The notes: a model not told the origin generated them from the letters alone. Positions 28,272 to 37,128 are shown, counted from the stretch's first letter. The stretch: 64,000 bases of DNA from Flavobacteriales bacterium UBA1494 (GCA_905182175.1 CAJJAT010000008.1:1-64000), one strand, 5' to 3'. A program made the numbers and translations.

Positions 28272-28729
28272 ATGCCGTCCAAAATTTAAGTGATATAACA
28301 TTGTTGGACTAGCTACTTTGAGGTTCTTCCTATTGAGATACTAGCTTGCTTCCAAAAAAGAATTTGAGTTGATAAAAAAATTCAATTTATTACAATTATT
28401 ACCGAAACGTATTGGCTCATTCAGGTTTTATTTAGGATTTGGTTGAAACTTGCGGTAAGTTGAAAAACAAGCGACAAAAACAGAAAAGCAAGCCCATTAA
28501 GAGGCTTTACGAACTTACTTCGAAGGCAAATTTTCATTCTCACTCTCAGTCATATTCTATATTAATTTCTCGTCCTGACGGTTTTCTAAAAAGTTTACAC
28601 ACTCTAAAATAAGCACCTAAGCAGACAAGTTTAATCAGAAAAAATTAATTTCGGTAGCAGTCATAAATAATTTTAACGCCCACTTTATCTTTTCAACAGA
28701 GGCCAATTTAACAGTCTAAAAAAGTTGAA
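28272..28729. other. Gene-free spacer before the mscL remnant
   Basis: No ORF or protein-like frame was found on either strand. Composition is AT-rich with no long repeat. It may be decayed DNA beyond recognition, since two clear pseudogenes follow. Confidence 0.4.
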
Positions 28730-29179
28730 ATAAAACTAATCAAAGAGTTTAAAGAGTTTGCCATTAAAGATAACATGATGGATATTGCAATCGGTGTAAT
28801 TATTGGAGCTGCATTTAATAAAGTGGTAAATGTTTTGGTAAAAGAAGTCTTACTTCCACAACTCTAATTGCTTACTGACGGAATTAATTTGCAAACAAAA
28901 AAGATTATTTTAAGAGAGGCCATGGTTAAAAATGGAGAAAAGACACGTGAACAAGTTGCTATTGGTTATGGTAAACTCTTAGAAGTTGGTGTTGACTTTG
29001 TTATTATTGGATTTACTGTTTTTATTATTGTAAAATTCATGAATAGCTTAAGAAAGCAAGCACAAGACCCCAATGACAAAAAGGTAATTACACCGAAAGA
29101 CATTGAATTCCTAAACAACTTAAATGTACTCATGGAAAAGCAAAACCAATTGTTAGAAGAAGGTTTCAGCAAGACCTAA
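28730..29179 (+). pseudogene. mscL: Large-conductance mechanosensitive channel, broken
   Basis: The full MscL reading frame can be followed: [40 protein letters not shown], then TAA at 28865-28867 where the family has PPxGLL, and after it LLTDGINLQTKKIILREA, VDFVIIGFTVFIIVKFMNSL and a cytoplasmic helix. Both transmembrane helices are recognisable. The expected ATG has become ATA (28730-28732: ATA AAA CTA ATC AAA). A stop between the first helix and the loop plus a lost start codon make two independent lesions without any frameshift. The 103-aa open frame from 28868 is only the C-terminal part of this gene and is unlikely to be a gene of its own. Confidence 0.85.
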
Positions 29180-29262
29180 TTGAAGTCGAATGGATGAAAT
29201 AGTTCAACCTGATTTCAAATCGAATAATAAGGACATTTAATAAACCCAGACTAATAACTAAC

Positions 29263-29694
29263 CAGAAGACCATCATTCAATTTTATACTTCTTTCAAAAT
29301 GAATATGCTTTAGGTGTAATAGCTTGCTATCACGAAGATGTAATTTTTAAAAACCCAGCTTCTGTTGATTTAAAAGGTGTTCGAGCAAAAGCGATGTGGA
29401 AAATGCTTTTGAGTAAAAAAGAAAAAGTGAAATAACTGTTTCCTTAACGTTATACATGACAGCAAAACAGATTGGGTTGTGCATTATAAATGCGGCCCAA
29501 ACAAAAAAGATTTTATCAATAATGTATCAGCCAGTTTTGAATTTAAGAATGAAATAATTGTGAAATACACTGACTATTTTGATGTCTAGAAATGGTCTTA
29601 TCGAGCTTTAGGAATTAGCTAGTACTTGTTAGGCTAGCCAGGTTTATGAAGAGAAGATGCCAAGATCCAACCGGCAAACTATTGAACAGGAGAA
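29263..29694 (+). pseudogene. NTF2-like / SnoaL-type protein, broken
   Basis: Decayed gene of the nuclear-transport-factor-2-like fold. One frame gives FFQNEYALGVIACYHEDVIF, KNPASVDLKGVRAKAMWKML, LSKKEKVK and a stop; after a frameshift DSKTDWVVHYKCGPNKKD and NNVSASFEFKNEIIVKYTDY, FDV, stop, KWSYRALGIS, stop, YLLG follow. The order CYHxDVxFxNP, KGxRAKAMWKMLL, ISAxFEFxxxxIxKHTDxFD and WSxxALG is the order seen in SnoaL-like proteins. At least one frameshift and several stops. Function of the ancestor unknown. Confidence 0.7.
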
Positions 29695-29717
29695 TAAGTT
29701 TGCAGGTACGCATTGAA

Positions 29718-30512
29718 CTAATTTGCCAAAAACTCTTCTATAGATTTCCAATACAAATCATATTGTGCTTGATTGTTGTGCCCTGCATTTTTGATACTGA
29801 TTGTCGTCGCTCTAGTAAACTCTTCAGATAATTTCAATCCACTTTCAAACCCAACAACGGCATCGTTTTCTGATAGTAAAATAAGTGTTGGGCAATCCAC
29901 TTTTGGAACCATTTTATACGTTTCAAAGTGATACTTTAAAAGCCAATCTATTGGCAAAAACGGAAAACGTCGTTTCGCGACAGATTTAATGCTGTAAAAG
30001 GGAGTCTCTAAAATTAACTTTGACGGATTATTATTTGAAGCAATATAAGTTGCAAAAGTAGAACCTAAGGAACGACCATAAAGTATAATTTCACCTTCTT
30101 CAAATTCCTCTTTTGTGTAGTCATAAAAGGCCTGAGCATCAGTATTCATAGCAACCTCAGAGAACTCTCCTCCATTTTTGCCGTATCCTCTATAATCCAT
30201 TATTACAATGTCGCGGTTAAATTTTAACAGTGGCTGTATTATTTCTCCCCACCTGCTTAAATCGCCCGCGTTGCCATGAAAGTAAAGAATAACACCTTTG
30301 GAATTTTTAACTTTAAAATGCAACGCATTTAATGTTACACCTTCATTCTCCAAGTTTATTTCTTCTGCAGCATTAGAAAACCAATACTCATATTCCCGAT
30401 CTAAATGGGAAGGTAAAAAAAGGAGTGATTCTTGGAACAAGTAAAGCCCCGCTGCAAAAATTAAATACACCCCTAGAAAAGTCAAGACAACTCTTTTAAC
30501 CCACTTTCTCAT
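29718..30512 (-). CDS. Alpha/beta hydrolase, membrane-anchored (BEM46-like)
   Basis: 264 aa. An N-terminal transmembrane helix (about residues 8-27) is followed by an alpha/beta hydrolase domain with LYFHGNAGD (oxyanion region), IMDYRGYGKNGG, the nucleophile elbow GRSLGS and the acid/base residues in SENDAVV and GHNNQ. This is the layout of the BEM46/ABHD13-like family. Its ATG overlaps the stop of the preceding hydrolase gene (ATGA), and the two proteins are paralogues: same length, same membrane anchor, same motif spacing. Substrate unknown; a membrane lipid esterase or thioesterase is possible but not shown. Confidence 0.88.
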   Translation of the reverse strand: MRKWVKRVVLTFLGVYLIFAAGLYLFQESLLFLPSHLDREYEYWFSNAAEEINLENEGVTLNALHFKVKNSKGVILYFHGNAGDLSRWGEIIQPLLKFNRDIVIMDYRGYGKNGGEFSEVAMNTDAQAFYDYTKEEFEEGEIILYGRSLGSTFATYIASNNNPSKLILETPFYSIKSVAKRRFPFLPIDWLLKYHFETYKMVPKVDCPTLILLSENDAVVGFESGLKLSEEFTRATTISIKNAGHNNQAQYDLYWKSIEEFLAN

Positions 30513-31372
30513 TTTTTTGAATTATGCTTTACTCGATGACTAGTCGTTTCTAAATCCACGGTAGTTGGTTTGGTATTAATTATTTCAGCTAGCATTTTAT
30601 GATACGACTCAAAAGCGTTCAAATTCTTGTGACCTCCGCCAATTATGGCATATAACCTTGTTTGGTCTTGTCTTATTTTAGATAGCTTAACCGAGCTTTT
30701 AAAAGGAATCAAATTATCGTTAGTTCCATGTATAATATGAATCGGACACTCTACATACTTTAACCATTTGTAGGTTGGTATCGGATATTTCAAAATAACC
30801 GACATGGGCATGAAAGGAGCATACCGAGCCGTAACCTTACTCAAACTGTAATAAGGAGCATCTAAAATCAACATTCTTGGTTGGTTCGTGGAAGCCAACT
30901 TTGTAGCAAAGCCGGAACCCAGAGAACGACCATAAAGAATAATGTATTTTTCATCTACCTTTTCCTTCATTTTATTGTAAATGAGTTGAAGGTCATTTTT
31001 TAAAGCCTTTTGAGTTCTTCTTCCCGTACTTTTCCCAAAACCTCGATAGTCAATCATAAACACATCGTAATCGTGTCGCGTAAAATCTACTGCAAATTTG
31101 CCCCAACCGCGCATACTTTTGGAATTGCCTTTCAAATACAGCACCACTCCTTTCGGATTTGCAACTTTAAAATGTAATCCGTTTATTAAAGCCCCATCTC
31201 GGGTTTCTATGTTGTACTCCTCTACTTCCTGATTTTCATAAAAATATTGAAAATCTTTATCTAACTTCTCGGGATTAAAGAGTAAATAATCCTGTAAGTA
31301 ATACAACAAAATACTTAAACCAATGTAGATTGCTAAAACGACTAAGCCAATGTATACCCAGTTTGACATCAT
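30509..31372 (-). CDS. Alpha/beta hydrolase, membrane-anchored (tandem paralogue)
   Basis: Paralogue of the next gene downstream. Transmembrane helix at about residues 5-25, then LYLKGNSKSMRGWG, FMIDYRGFGKSTGRRT, nucleophile elbow GRSLGS, IHGTNDNLIPF and GGHKN. The open frame reaches back to TTG at 31387, but ATG 31372 is preferred: TACTTTAG, one mismatch from the -7 consensus, ends 4 nt upstream of it. The C-terminus carries about 25 extra basic residues. The pair forms an operon with a 4-bp overlap; tandem duplication followed by divergence is the simplest explanation. Confidence 0.87.
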   Translation of the reverse strand: MMSNWVYIGLVVLAIYIGLSILLYYLQDYLLFNPEKLDKDFQYFYENQEVEEYNIETRDGALINGLHFKVANPKGVVLYLKGNSKSMRGWGKFAVDFTRHDYDVFMIDYRGFGKSTGRRTQKALKNDLQLIYNKMKEKVDEKYIILYGRSLGSGFATKLASTNQPRMLILDAPYYSLSKVTARYAPFMPMSVILKYPIPTYKWLKYVECPIHIIHGTNDNLIPFKSSVKLSKIRQDQTRLYAIIGGGHKNLNAFESYHKMLAEIINTKPTTVDLETTSHRVKHNSKK

Positions 31373-31476
31373 AGCCCTAAAGTACAAATTTTTTAAAATA
31401 GTTGCTTTTCAAACAAAAACCCCTTTATCTTAAGCTAATTAAAGGAAAGTGTTTCTGTACTTGATTACTAGAAAAG

Positions 31477-32325
31477 CTATTTTGCAACCATTAGTTTCTT
31501 TGAAACGAATCCTTTGTTTAAATAAACCTTCAGAAAGTATATCCCGCTCTCTATTTCGCTTATATCAAGTCTATTTTCTGCGTTCATGAACGTTTTGATC
31601 AAGTGACCTTTTACGTCTAACAACTCTATCTCTTTCGCACCCATACCATTCAAATTTAATCCAATATAAATTGAAGCTGGGTTGGGTAGAAGAGTCATCT
31701 GATTTAGCAAATCATTTTCTCCAATTGCGGTTAAAACCATATTGGTTTGACAATCATACGTTGGATGTGTTATGCCTGTGTAATTAATCACATTATTTTT
31801 TAATTGACAGAGCAGTCCTTCTCCTGTTCCTATAGCAGCGCAATCTATGCCAAATGTGGTACCAACTCCTTCAATCATTGAAAATGCCAAACTATTTGAA
31901 GCAAAATTTGTACGCAGATGCTTTCTTCCATTTTGAACATAAACCGAATCAACAACAAAACCAATTGTCTTTAATGTATCTCCTACTTGCATAGACAAAT
32001 CAACAATTTTAACTATTTGATTGCCTAAATAGTTTAGATTGTAATAATACACTCGACCGTTCATGTTGTCTTCTGAAAGATAAAAGTCATGAGGAAAAGG
32101 ACTACTGCCAATTTTAGAAACTCTTTTGAAGTTCATTCCTTGAATCACGGTATCCATCCCATAGACAACCGTAGCGCTATCGATATTTGAACAACCCAAA
32201 CACCCAAAATAGGCATACTTCCATGAGGTTTCATTTGTTCCAAAAATGGATTGATATTGGGCTTGAAGATTACTTACAATACTTACAAAAGCAGAGACTA
32301 AAATTATTTTATATAAAATTTTCAT
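31477..32325 (-). CDS. T9SS type A sorting domain-containing protein
   Basis: 282 aa with signal peptide (about residues 1-22). The C-terminal 75 residues are a T9SS sorting domain: LLPNPASIYIGLNLNG, IELLDVKGHLIKTFMNA, ESGIYFLKVYLNKGF and KKLMVAK. The central part has several Cys and is of unknown fold, common in small surface proteins of Bacteroidota. Unlike the T9SS genes at 49-54 kb this one has an intact reading frame from signal to sorting domain. Confidence 0.85.
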   Translation of the reverse strand: MKILYKIILVSAFVSIVSNLQAQYQSIFGTNETSWKYAYFGCLGCSNIDSATVVYGMDTVIQGMNFKRVSKIGSSPFPHDFYLSEDNMNGRVYYYNLNYLGNQIVKIVDLSMQVGDTLKTIGFVVDSVYVQNGRKHLRTNFASNSLAFSMIEGVGTTFGIDCAAIGTGEGLLCQLKNNVINYTGITHPTYDCQTNMVLTAIGENDLLNQMTLLPNPASIYIGLNLNGMGAKEIELLDVKGHLIKTFMNAENRLDISEIESGIYFLKVYLNKGFVSKKLMVAK

Positions 32326-32710
32326 GTTTTCTAAATTTTACTGAATGATTCAATGACTTACTGTCAACTGAAATTCCATCAACTATTCAAATAATTGAAT
32401 AAGCAGCAGGCGTAAATATTTATAAATCATTAACATATATATTTAGCAAACAAATCAAAAACATGCTTATTTAAAAATAATACACAAAAAATATAGACCC
32501 ATATTTATGCCAGCCTCATTTCTTTCAACACTGTCAACCGTTAAGAAGCCACTCATACCAACTAGTATAAATTTCTGTTAGCCTAGCATTTAATTCTAAA
32601 AAATTATTTCTCCATGATCAAAAGTCATCGTTTCAAAGAAAGTGAGCTCTTAATCCATACCGTTAGTTCTATTCTCATCGCTTACTTTTACCATTCGAAA
32701 AACAAAAAGT
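32326..32710. other. AT-rich divergent spacer
   Basis: 385 bases between divergent genes. No ORF, hairpin with T-run or repeat stands out. TACTTTTA about 20 nt before the ATG at 32711 is a one-mismatch -7 box for the nucleoid-associated protein gene. Confidence 0.35.
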
Positions 32711-33757
32711 ATGTTCAACTATAACTATTGCGAAATTGAAGAATTAGCTACACACCACGTGGGCAATAAAAATAACGAAGGCAAACTGCAACTTTCCAAT
32801 ACAACACTCGCCCCTGACGATGAAGGACTGAAAGAACTGTTATTGCGCTATTTCCTAAAACCATTTACTGCTCATGAGTTATACAACTTCACCTTTTCTG
32901 GAGGAGAATTTGAAATGAACCCGCTTTTCAACTACTGCGAATCTATTTTTAAGGATAAGATTCCATTTTTGGAGAACAGCATTAAAATTGCACAGTACTT
33001 GTTTGATTTGAGCATTCACCCAAACATTAAGCCAGGAGATTTATTTGTTGTCCGTTTCTCGAATTTAAAGCTGAACGATGAAACGGTAGAAGCTATTGGG
33101 ATCTTTAAAGCTGAAAATGCGCATCCTTTTTTATTGGTTGAAAATGAAGAGGAAGATCCTAACATATATGCTGTAAATGGCATTAATGTAGACAAGCTAG
33201 ATAAAGGCTGTATTATTTTTAACCAAAATAGAAACGATGGCTATAAAGTTGCTATTGTTGACAAAGCGAATAAAGAAGATGAAGCCAAATACTGGAAAGA
33301 TAATTTCTTAAACCTTAAGCCTTGCAGCGATGAGTTTCATCACACCAAGACCTTTCTAAACATAGCTAAAACCTATGTTACCGAAAAAATGGACGAAGAT
33401 TTTAACGTTGAAAAAACGGATAAAATTGACATTTTGAATCGATCAGTTGAATATTTTAAAACCAACGAAAGCTTTAATAAAGAAGATTTTGAAGAATCTG
33501 TTTTTCAAAGTGAAGAAGTAATTAATTCATTTCGATCTTACGACAGTGAATACAGAGAAACGAATGAGATTGAAGTCAAAGATGAATTCGATATTTCGGA
33601 TCAAGCAGTCAAAAACCAGTCTAAATTTTTCAAAAGCATTTTGAAATTAGACAAGAATTTTCATGTTTACATTCATGGAAACAAAGACATGATAGAACGT
33701 GGCGTCGAGAGTGATGGCCGTAAGTTCTACAAAATATTTTACGAAAAAGAGGAGTAG
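32711..33757 (+). CDS. Nucleoid-associated protein (NA37/YejK family)
   Basis: 348 aa, single domain of the bacterial nucleoid-associated protein family (NdpA/YejK, phage NA37). Characteristic features: the N-terminal IEELATHHVGNKNNEG, the central KPGDLFVVRFSNLKLNDETV followed by AIGIFKAEN, and a C-terminal half rich in Glu and Lys. It is cytosolic and expected to associate with DNA. Members also occur in defence-island and phage contexts, but here the neighbours (a decayed membrane protein and a VF530-ASCH gene) do not form a recognisable system. Confidence 0.85.
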   Translation: MFNYNYCEIEELATHHVGNKNNEGKLQLSNTTLAPDDEGLKELLLRYFLKPFTAHELYNFTFSGGEFEMNPLFNYCESIFKDKIPFLENSIKIAQYLFDLSIHPNIKPGDLFVVRFSNLKLNDETVEAIGIFKAENAHPFLLVENEEEDPNIYAVNGINVDKLDKGCIIFNQNRNDGYKVAIVDKANKEDEAKYWKDNFLNLKPCSDEFHHTKTFLNIAKTYVTEKMDEDFNVEKTDKIDILNRSVEYFKTNESFNKEDFEESVFQSEEVINSFRSYDSEYRETNEIEVKDEFDISDQAVKNQSKFFKSILKLDKNFHVYIHGNKDMIERGVESDGRKFYKIFYEKEE

Positions 33758-33788
33758 CATCAATACTTTTCAAACAGAAAGTAGAGTT

Positions 33789-34636
33789 ATGGAAAATGAC
33801 TTTGGTGGACTATTAGAGGAGACAAAAACACTTTAAAGAATATCAAAACCCTACTTGAGGGATATCGCAAAGTGGTACATTTTTTTGGGATCATAAGGCT
33901 TGCTTTTGTTAAGACATCTGTAATTGCAACTTTAGTATCACAACTGGAGCCGAACCTTTTAGCCCTCTGTTATTTTTTGCTCATCGCTTTTTGCTGCGCC
34001 TTCATACTCCAAAATAGTTATCGTCTGTCAACAAACCAGGAGGTTAGACTAAAAGTTACTTTCGGTCTGCTGCTTTGGCAACTCTTCATTTTATACTCTC
34101 TAAAAGTGGCTTTACGTTAACTCTAGAATTCCCGCCAAGTTTCGATACCCTTTTTATACTCCCTTCTTTTCTTTTTGCAGGAATATTCCTTTTTAAGACC
34201 AGAATCTAATAATGGGTTAAATAGATTACAGATCAACAAATCACTTTATTTCAGAGTTTCCGGATTGCTGTAGAATTCCTTTTTATTTGCAGTTGCGCTG
34301 AGGGAATTTTGCACAAAACGTCACGATTGAAGGATATAACTTGGACATAATCTTTGGATTTAGCGCACCTCTGATTTACATACTTGTTCACCTTTGCAAA
34401 ATTAGAGGAAAAAGGCTCGTACTTATTTGGAATTATTTAGGTCTCTTTGTTCTTGCTTCTGTCCTATTTGTATTTATCACGACACTCTATTTGCCTTACT
34501 TTCTTAGCTTTAATCACACTCCACTAAAATTTCATTTTTTGAATATTCTCTCATTTTAGTGGACAGTTTTGTGATGCCATTAGCGGTGTTTTTTCATTGT
34601 CTTTCAATACTTCATATTAAGAAGAGAAATTTCTAA
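33789..34636 (+). pseudogene. Polytopic membrane protein, frameshifted
   Basis: No single frame spans this region, but consecutive pieces read as one membrane protein. ATG 33789 begins MENDFGGLLE; after a shift KNTLKNIKTLLEGYRKVVHF and hydrophobic helices run to 34120; then PPSFDTLFILPSFLFAGIFL (about 34130-34205), FQSFRIAVEFLFICSCAEGI (about 34250-34310), VTIEGYNLDIIFGFSAPLIY with two more helices to 34559, and VDSFVMPLAVFFHCLSILHI to the stop at 34634-34636. The order fits a Bacteroidota integral-membrane family whose hallmark is T-x-EGxNxDIxxGxxAP; I know no name for it. At least four shifts or stops separate the pieces. Confidence 0.6.
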
Positions 34637-34645
34637 TTTTACCGC

Positions 34646-35359
34646 ATGGGAGAAGCAACACAAGAACAGCTTAATAATCCGCTGCACGGAGTAAAATTGC
34701 AAGACATTTTAGAATATTTAGAAGCTAATCTCGGTTGGGAAGAAATGGGCGAAGCTACAGGTATTAATGCTTTTATGCATCGACCAACTCTAAAATCTAG
34801 TTTAAGATTTCTGCGAAAAACAGATTGGGCAAGAACGAAAGTGGAAGAGCTATATTTAAACACTATACCTGCTCCCGCTCCCAAAACAGTGATTGACATG
34901 TGGGCATCTTTTGTTGCTCAAAGTCCTGAATATAAAGACGAAGAGTTGGGTGAATGGTTTCACTTTTGCGACAACGAGAAAGATGCCAAAGAATGCGCTC
35001 AACTTACCAAAGACGGAATAAAGCAAGCTTCTTCAACTTCGTTATGGTGGTTTAAAAAGAATAACGAAGACTTACCCGAAGTAGGTAATCTGTACATTGT
35101 AACGGATTGGTACAAGATTGCAAAGGCCGTGGTTAAGGTCATTAAAATAGAGCAAACACCATTTAACGAAATAACAGAAGAATATGCCATTGCCGAAGGT
35201 GAAGGTGACAAATCTTTAGAGCATTGGAAAAAGGTGCATTGGGACTATTATTCTCGAGAGATGGAAGAATTCGATGAGAAACCAACAGAAGACCTGATGA
35301 TTGTTTGCGAGCATTTTGAGACACTATTTACGACAGACAATATTTCTAAAGAGGATTAG
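34646..35359 (+). CDS. VF530 DNA-binding domain fused to an ASCH domain
   Basis: 237 aa made of two recognisable domains. Residues about 9-72 are a VF530 (DUF2132) domain: NNPLHGVKLQDILEYLEANL, GWEEMGEATGINAFM, LKSSLRFLRKTDWARTKVE. Residues about 95-235 are an ASCH domain of the YqfB type: ELGEWFHFCDNEKDA, KDGIKQASSTSLWWF, LYIVTDWYKIAKAVVKV, EGEGDKSLEHWKKVHWDYY. The ASCH fold relates to RNA binding, and the E. coli YqfB member hydrolyses N4-acetylcytidine. VF530 is a small helical domain, normally a protein of its own, with suggested DNA binding. TAATTTTA, a one-mismatch -7 box, ends 4 nt before the ATG. Confidence 0.85.
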   Translation: MGEATQEQLNNPLHGVKLQDILEYLEANLGWEEMGEATGINAFMHRPTLKSSLRFLRKTDWARTKVEELYLNTIPAPAPKTVIDMWASFVAQSPEYKDEELGEWFHFCDNEKDAKECAQLTKDGIKQASSTSLWWFKKNNEDLPEVGNLYIVTDWYKIAKAVVKVIKIEQTPFNEITEEYAIAEGEGDKSLEHWKKVHWDYYSREMEEFDEKPTEDLMIVCEHFETLFTTDNISKED

Positions 35360-35369
35360 TTTAATACCC

Positions 35370-36548
35370 ATGAAAAGAATTTGCCATGGCCTACTTTTTT
35401 TAACAGTCCTTCTTTTTTCTGCTTGTAAAGACGAAGCCGAAACGGATGAAAGAGTATTCCTTGAAAAGGAACAAGCCTTTGAGCGAAATTTTGGAGGTGC
35501 TGCTGAAGACATTGCATATTCAATTGTGGAGAAAGATGGGTTCTTATATTCTTTTGGTTTAAGCAAGAGTTTTGGAGAACCAAATGGCGATCACTATCTC
35601 ATTAAAACTGACCTTCAGGGAAATTTAATCTGGGAAAAAACGTATGGCGGAGCCGCTAAAGAAGAAGGCTATCGTATAAAAAAATCTGCTGACGGAAATT
35701 TATTTTTACTTGGGGTTACTGAAAGTTCAGGAAACGGAGCAACCGATGTTCACTTGCTAAAAGTTGACATTGAGGGGAATGTACTTTGGGAATCTGTAGT
35801 AGGCGGAAGCAACAGAGATTCTCCTGCTACATTGGTAGAAAAGGCCTCTGGTGAAATTATTATTGCAGGAAATACCGAAAGCTACGGCATTGGTTCTGCC
35901 GATATTTATTTGGTTTGGATAGACGCAAGCGGGACCTTTATCCGACAAAAAACACATGGCGAAAGCTTACTGGATGGAAGTTCTGACTTGCTAGAGCTTG
36001 CCACAGGTGAATTGATGCTTTTTGGCTACACCAATAATTACGGAACAGCCTCTAGAGATTTTTACCTACTAAAAATGACCTCCCTAGGAGATTCCATTTG
36101 GTCTAAGCGTTACGGCGGAAATGCGAGTTACGAAGAGGCTCACCAATTACTGCAAACGGCAAATGGCAATTTCCTACTTCATGGACACACTTCGAAAACA
36201 GACCCGAACCATAACATGTATTCTGTACTAGTGGATAGTGCCGGAAATACAATTTGGGAGCGAGAGTTTGGAGGAAATCAGCATGACGGAGGACAAGCTG
36301 CAATTATTAACTCAGCCGGTAACTTTGTTTTATTGGGCCGAAGTATGAGTTTTGGAAATCAGCGTCAACTGCTATTTGTTGAGCTAACTCAAAATGGTAA
36401 TTTAATTCAACAACAGCAGATTGGAAGTGCTAAAAATGAACGAGCAGACGACATTATAGAGGCAAACAACTCCTATTACATAGTAGGACATTCAGATAAT
36501 TTTGGATCGGGAGATAACGATGTATATTTAATTAAAAAGTTGAAGTAG
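35370..36548 (+). CDS. Lipoprotein with tandem beta-propeller-like repeats
   Basis: 393 aa from ATG 35370, where a lipoprotein signal begins (MKRICHGLLFLTVLLFSAC). The open frame extends 23 codons further up into the preceding gene, but the lipobox decides the start. The mature protein consists of about seven repeats of about 50 residues with the pattern YGG...GYxI...DGNxxLLGxTxSxGxGxxDxxLLKxDxxGNxLWE, the type found in Bacteroidota proteins that probably form a beta-propeller. There is no T9SS sorting domain. It may be co-transcribed with the VF530-ASCH gene (10-nt gap). Confidence 0.8.
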   Translation: MKRICHGLLFLTVLLFSACKDEAETDERVFLEKEQAFERNFGGAAEDIAYSIVEKDGFLYSFGLSKSFGEPNGDHYLIKTDLQGNLIWEKTYGGAAKEEGYRIKKSADGNLFLLGVTESSGNGATDVHLLKVDIEGNVLWESVVGGSNRDSPATLVEKASGEIIIAGNTESYGIGSADIYLVWIDASGTFIRQKTHGESLLDGSSDLLELATGELMLFGYTNNYGTASRDFYLLKMTSLGDSIWSKRYGGNASYEEAHQLLQTANGNFLLHGHTSKTDPNHNMYSVLVDSAGNTIWEREFGGNQHDGGQAAIINSAGNFVLLGRSMSFGNQRQLLFVELTQNGNLIQQQQIGSAKNERADDIIEANNSYYIVGHSDNFGSGDNDVYLIKKLK

Positions 36549-36573
36549 AGCCAGAAATGTCACCTGAAGAATA

Positions 36574-36599
36574 TCAAATTTAAAAGCTTTTGTATTTGA
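36574..36599. terminator. Hairpin between convergent genes
   Basis: TCAAAT at 36574-36579 pairs with ATTTGA at 36594-36599 and AAAAGCTTTT lies inside; it separates the repeat lipoprotein gene from ruvX. AT-only stems make it weak. Confidence 0.35.
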
Positions 36600-36641
36600 G
36601 ACTAATTCATCGCTGTATTAAATCATTGATCAATTAACGTC

Positions 36642-37070
36642 TTAACGATTCTCCATAAACCGTTGCAGAATTAACGTCGCACTAATTTTATCCACCAAAG
36701 CTTTGTCTCTCCTCTTTTTTTTACTAAGTCCTCCATCAATCATCGTTTGAAAAGCTATTTGCGATGTAAAGCCCTCATCTTGCCGCTCAATTTGTAAGGT
36801 CGGAAAGCGCTTTTTAATGAAGTTAATAAAGGGTACGATCTTATTTTCAATTTCAGATAATTCGCCACTCATACGTTTTGCCTGTCCCACCACAAGAACC
36901 TCTATGTCCTCCTTCAGCAAATAGGTTTTCATGTACTCTTGCAAATCCTTTGTTTCAACAGTAGTTAATCCACTAGCGATGATTTGAAGGGAGTCTGTTT
37001 CTGCAATACCGGTACGTTTAGCACCATAATCAATAGCTACTAGTTTTGGCAAAATATTTTTTTTTGCCAA
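36642..37070 (-). CDS. ruvX: Putative Holliday junction resolvase RuvX/YqgF
   Basis: 142 aa, RNase H-fold YqgF family. Catalytic-site motifs: VAIDYGAKRTGIAETD near the N-terminus, VLVVGQAKRMSGE, RQDEGFTSQIA and KALVDKISATLILQRFM at the end. The usual DER triad here reads DEG: a Gly replaces the conserved Arg after the Asp-Glu, worth checking. The only start codons available are TTG (37070 or 37052); 37070 is listed, but LPKLVAIDYG from the second TTG is equally possible. In E. coli the protein is needed for 16S rRNA 5' maturation. It lies convergent to the lipoprotein and divergent from lgt. Confidence 0.85.
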   Translation of the reverse strand: MAKKNILPKLVAIDYGAKRTGIAETDSLQIIASGLTTVETKDLQEYMKTYLLKEDIEVLVVGQAKRMSGELSEIENKIVPFINFIKKRFPTLQIERQDEGFTSQIAFQTMIDGGLSKKKRRDKALVDKISATLILQRFMENR

Positions 37071-37128
37071 ATTACGAAGGCTTAAGATATATTAGAGTTT
37101 AAGAAGCAAGCGACCGATTTGCTATGCT

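Noticed and set aside
28868-29179. 103-codon ORF as an independent gene
   Set aside because: It is the C-terminal two thirds of MscL in the same frame, directly after an in-frame stop; no independent start signal is present.
33872-34559. Two separate small membrane proteins (82 and 72 codons)
   Set aside because: Protein-like pieces between and after them in other frames join them into one frameshifted membrane protein; the second would need a TTG start.
32711-35359. Defence system built from the nucleoid-associated protein, membrane protein and VF530-ASCH gene
   Set aside because: The membrane gene is dead, spacing is wide and each flanking gene has its own promoter-like box; no nuclease or sensor module is seen.
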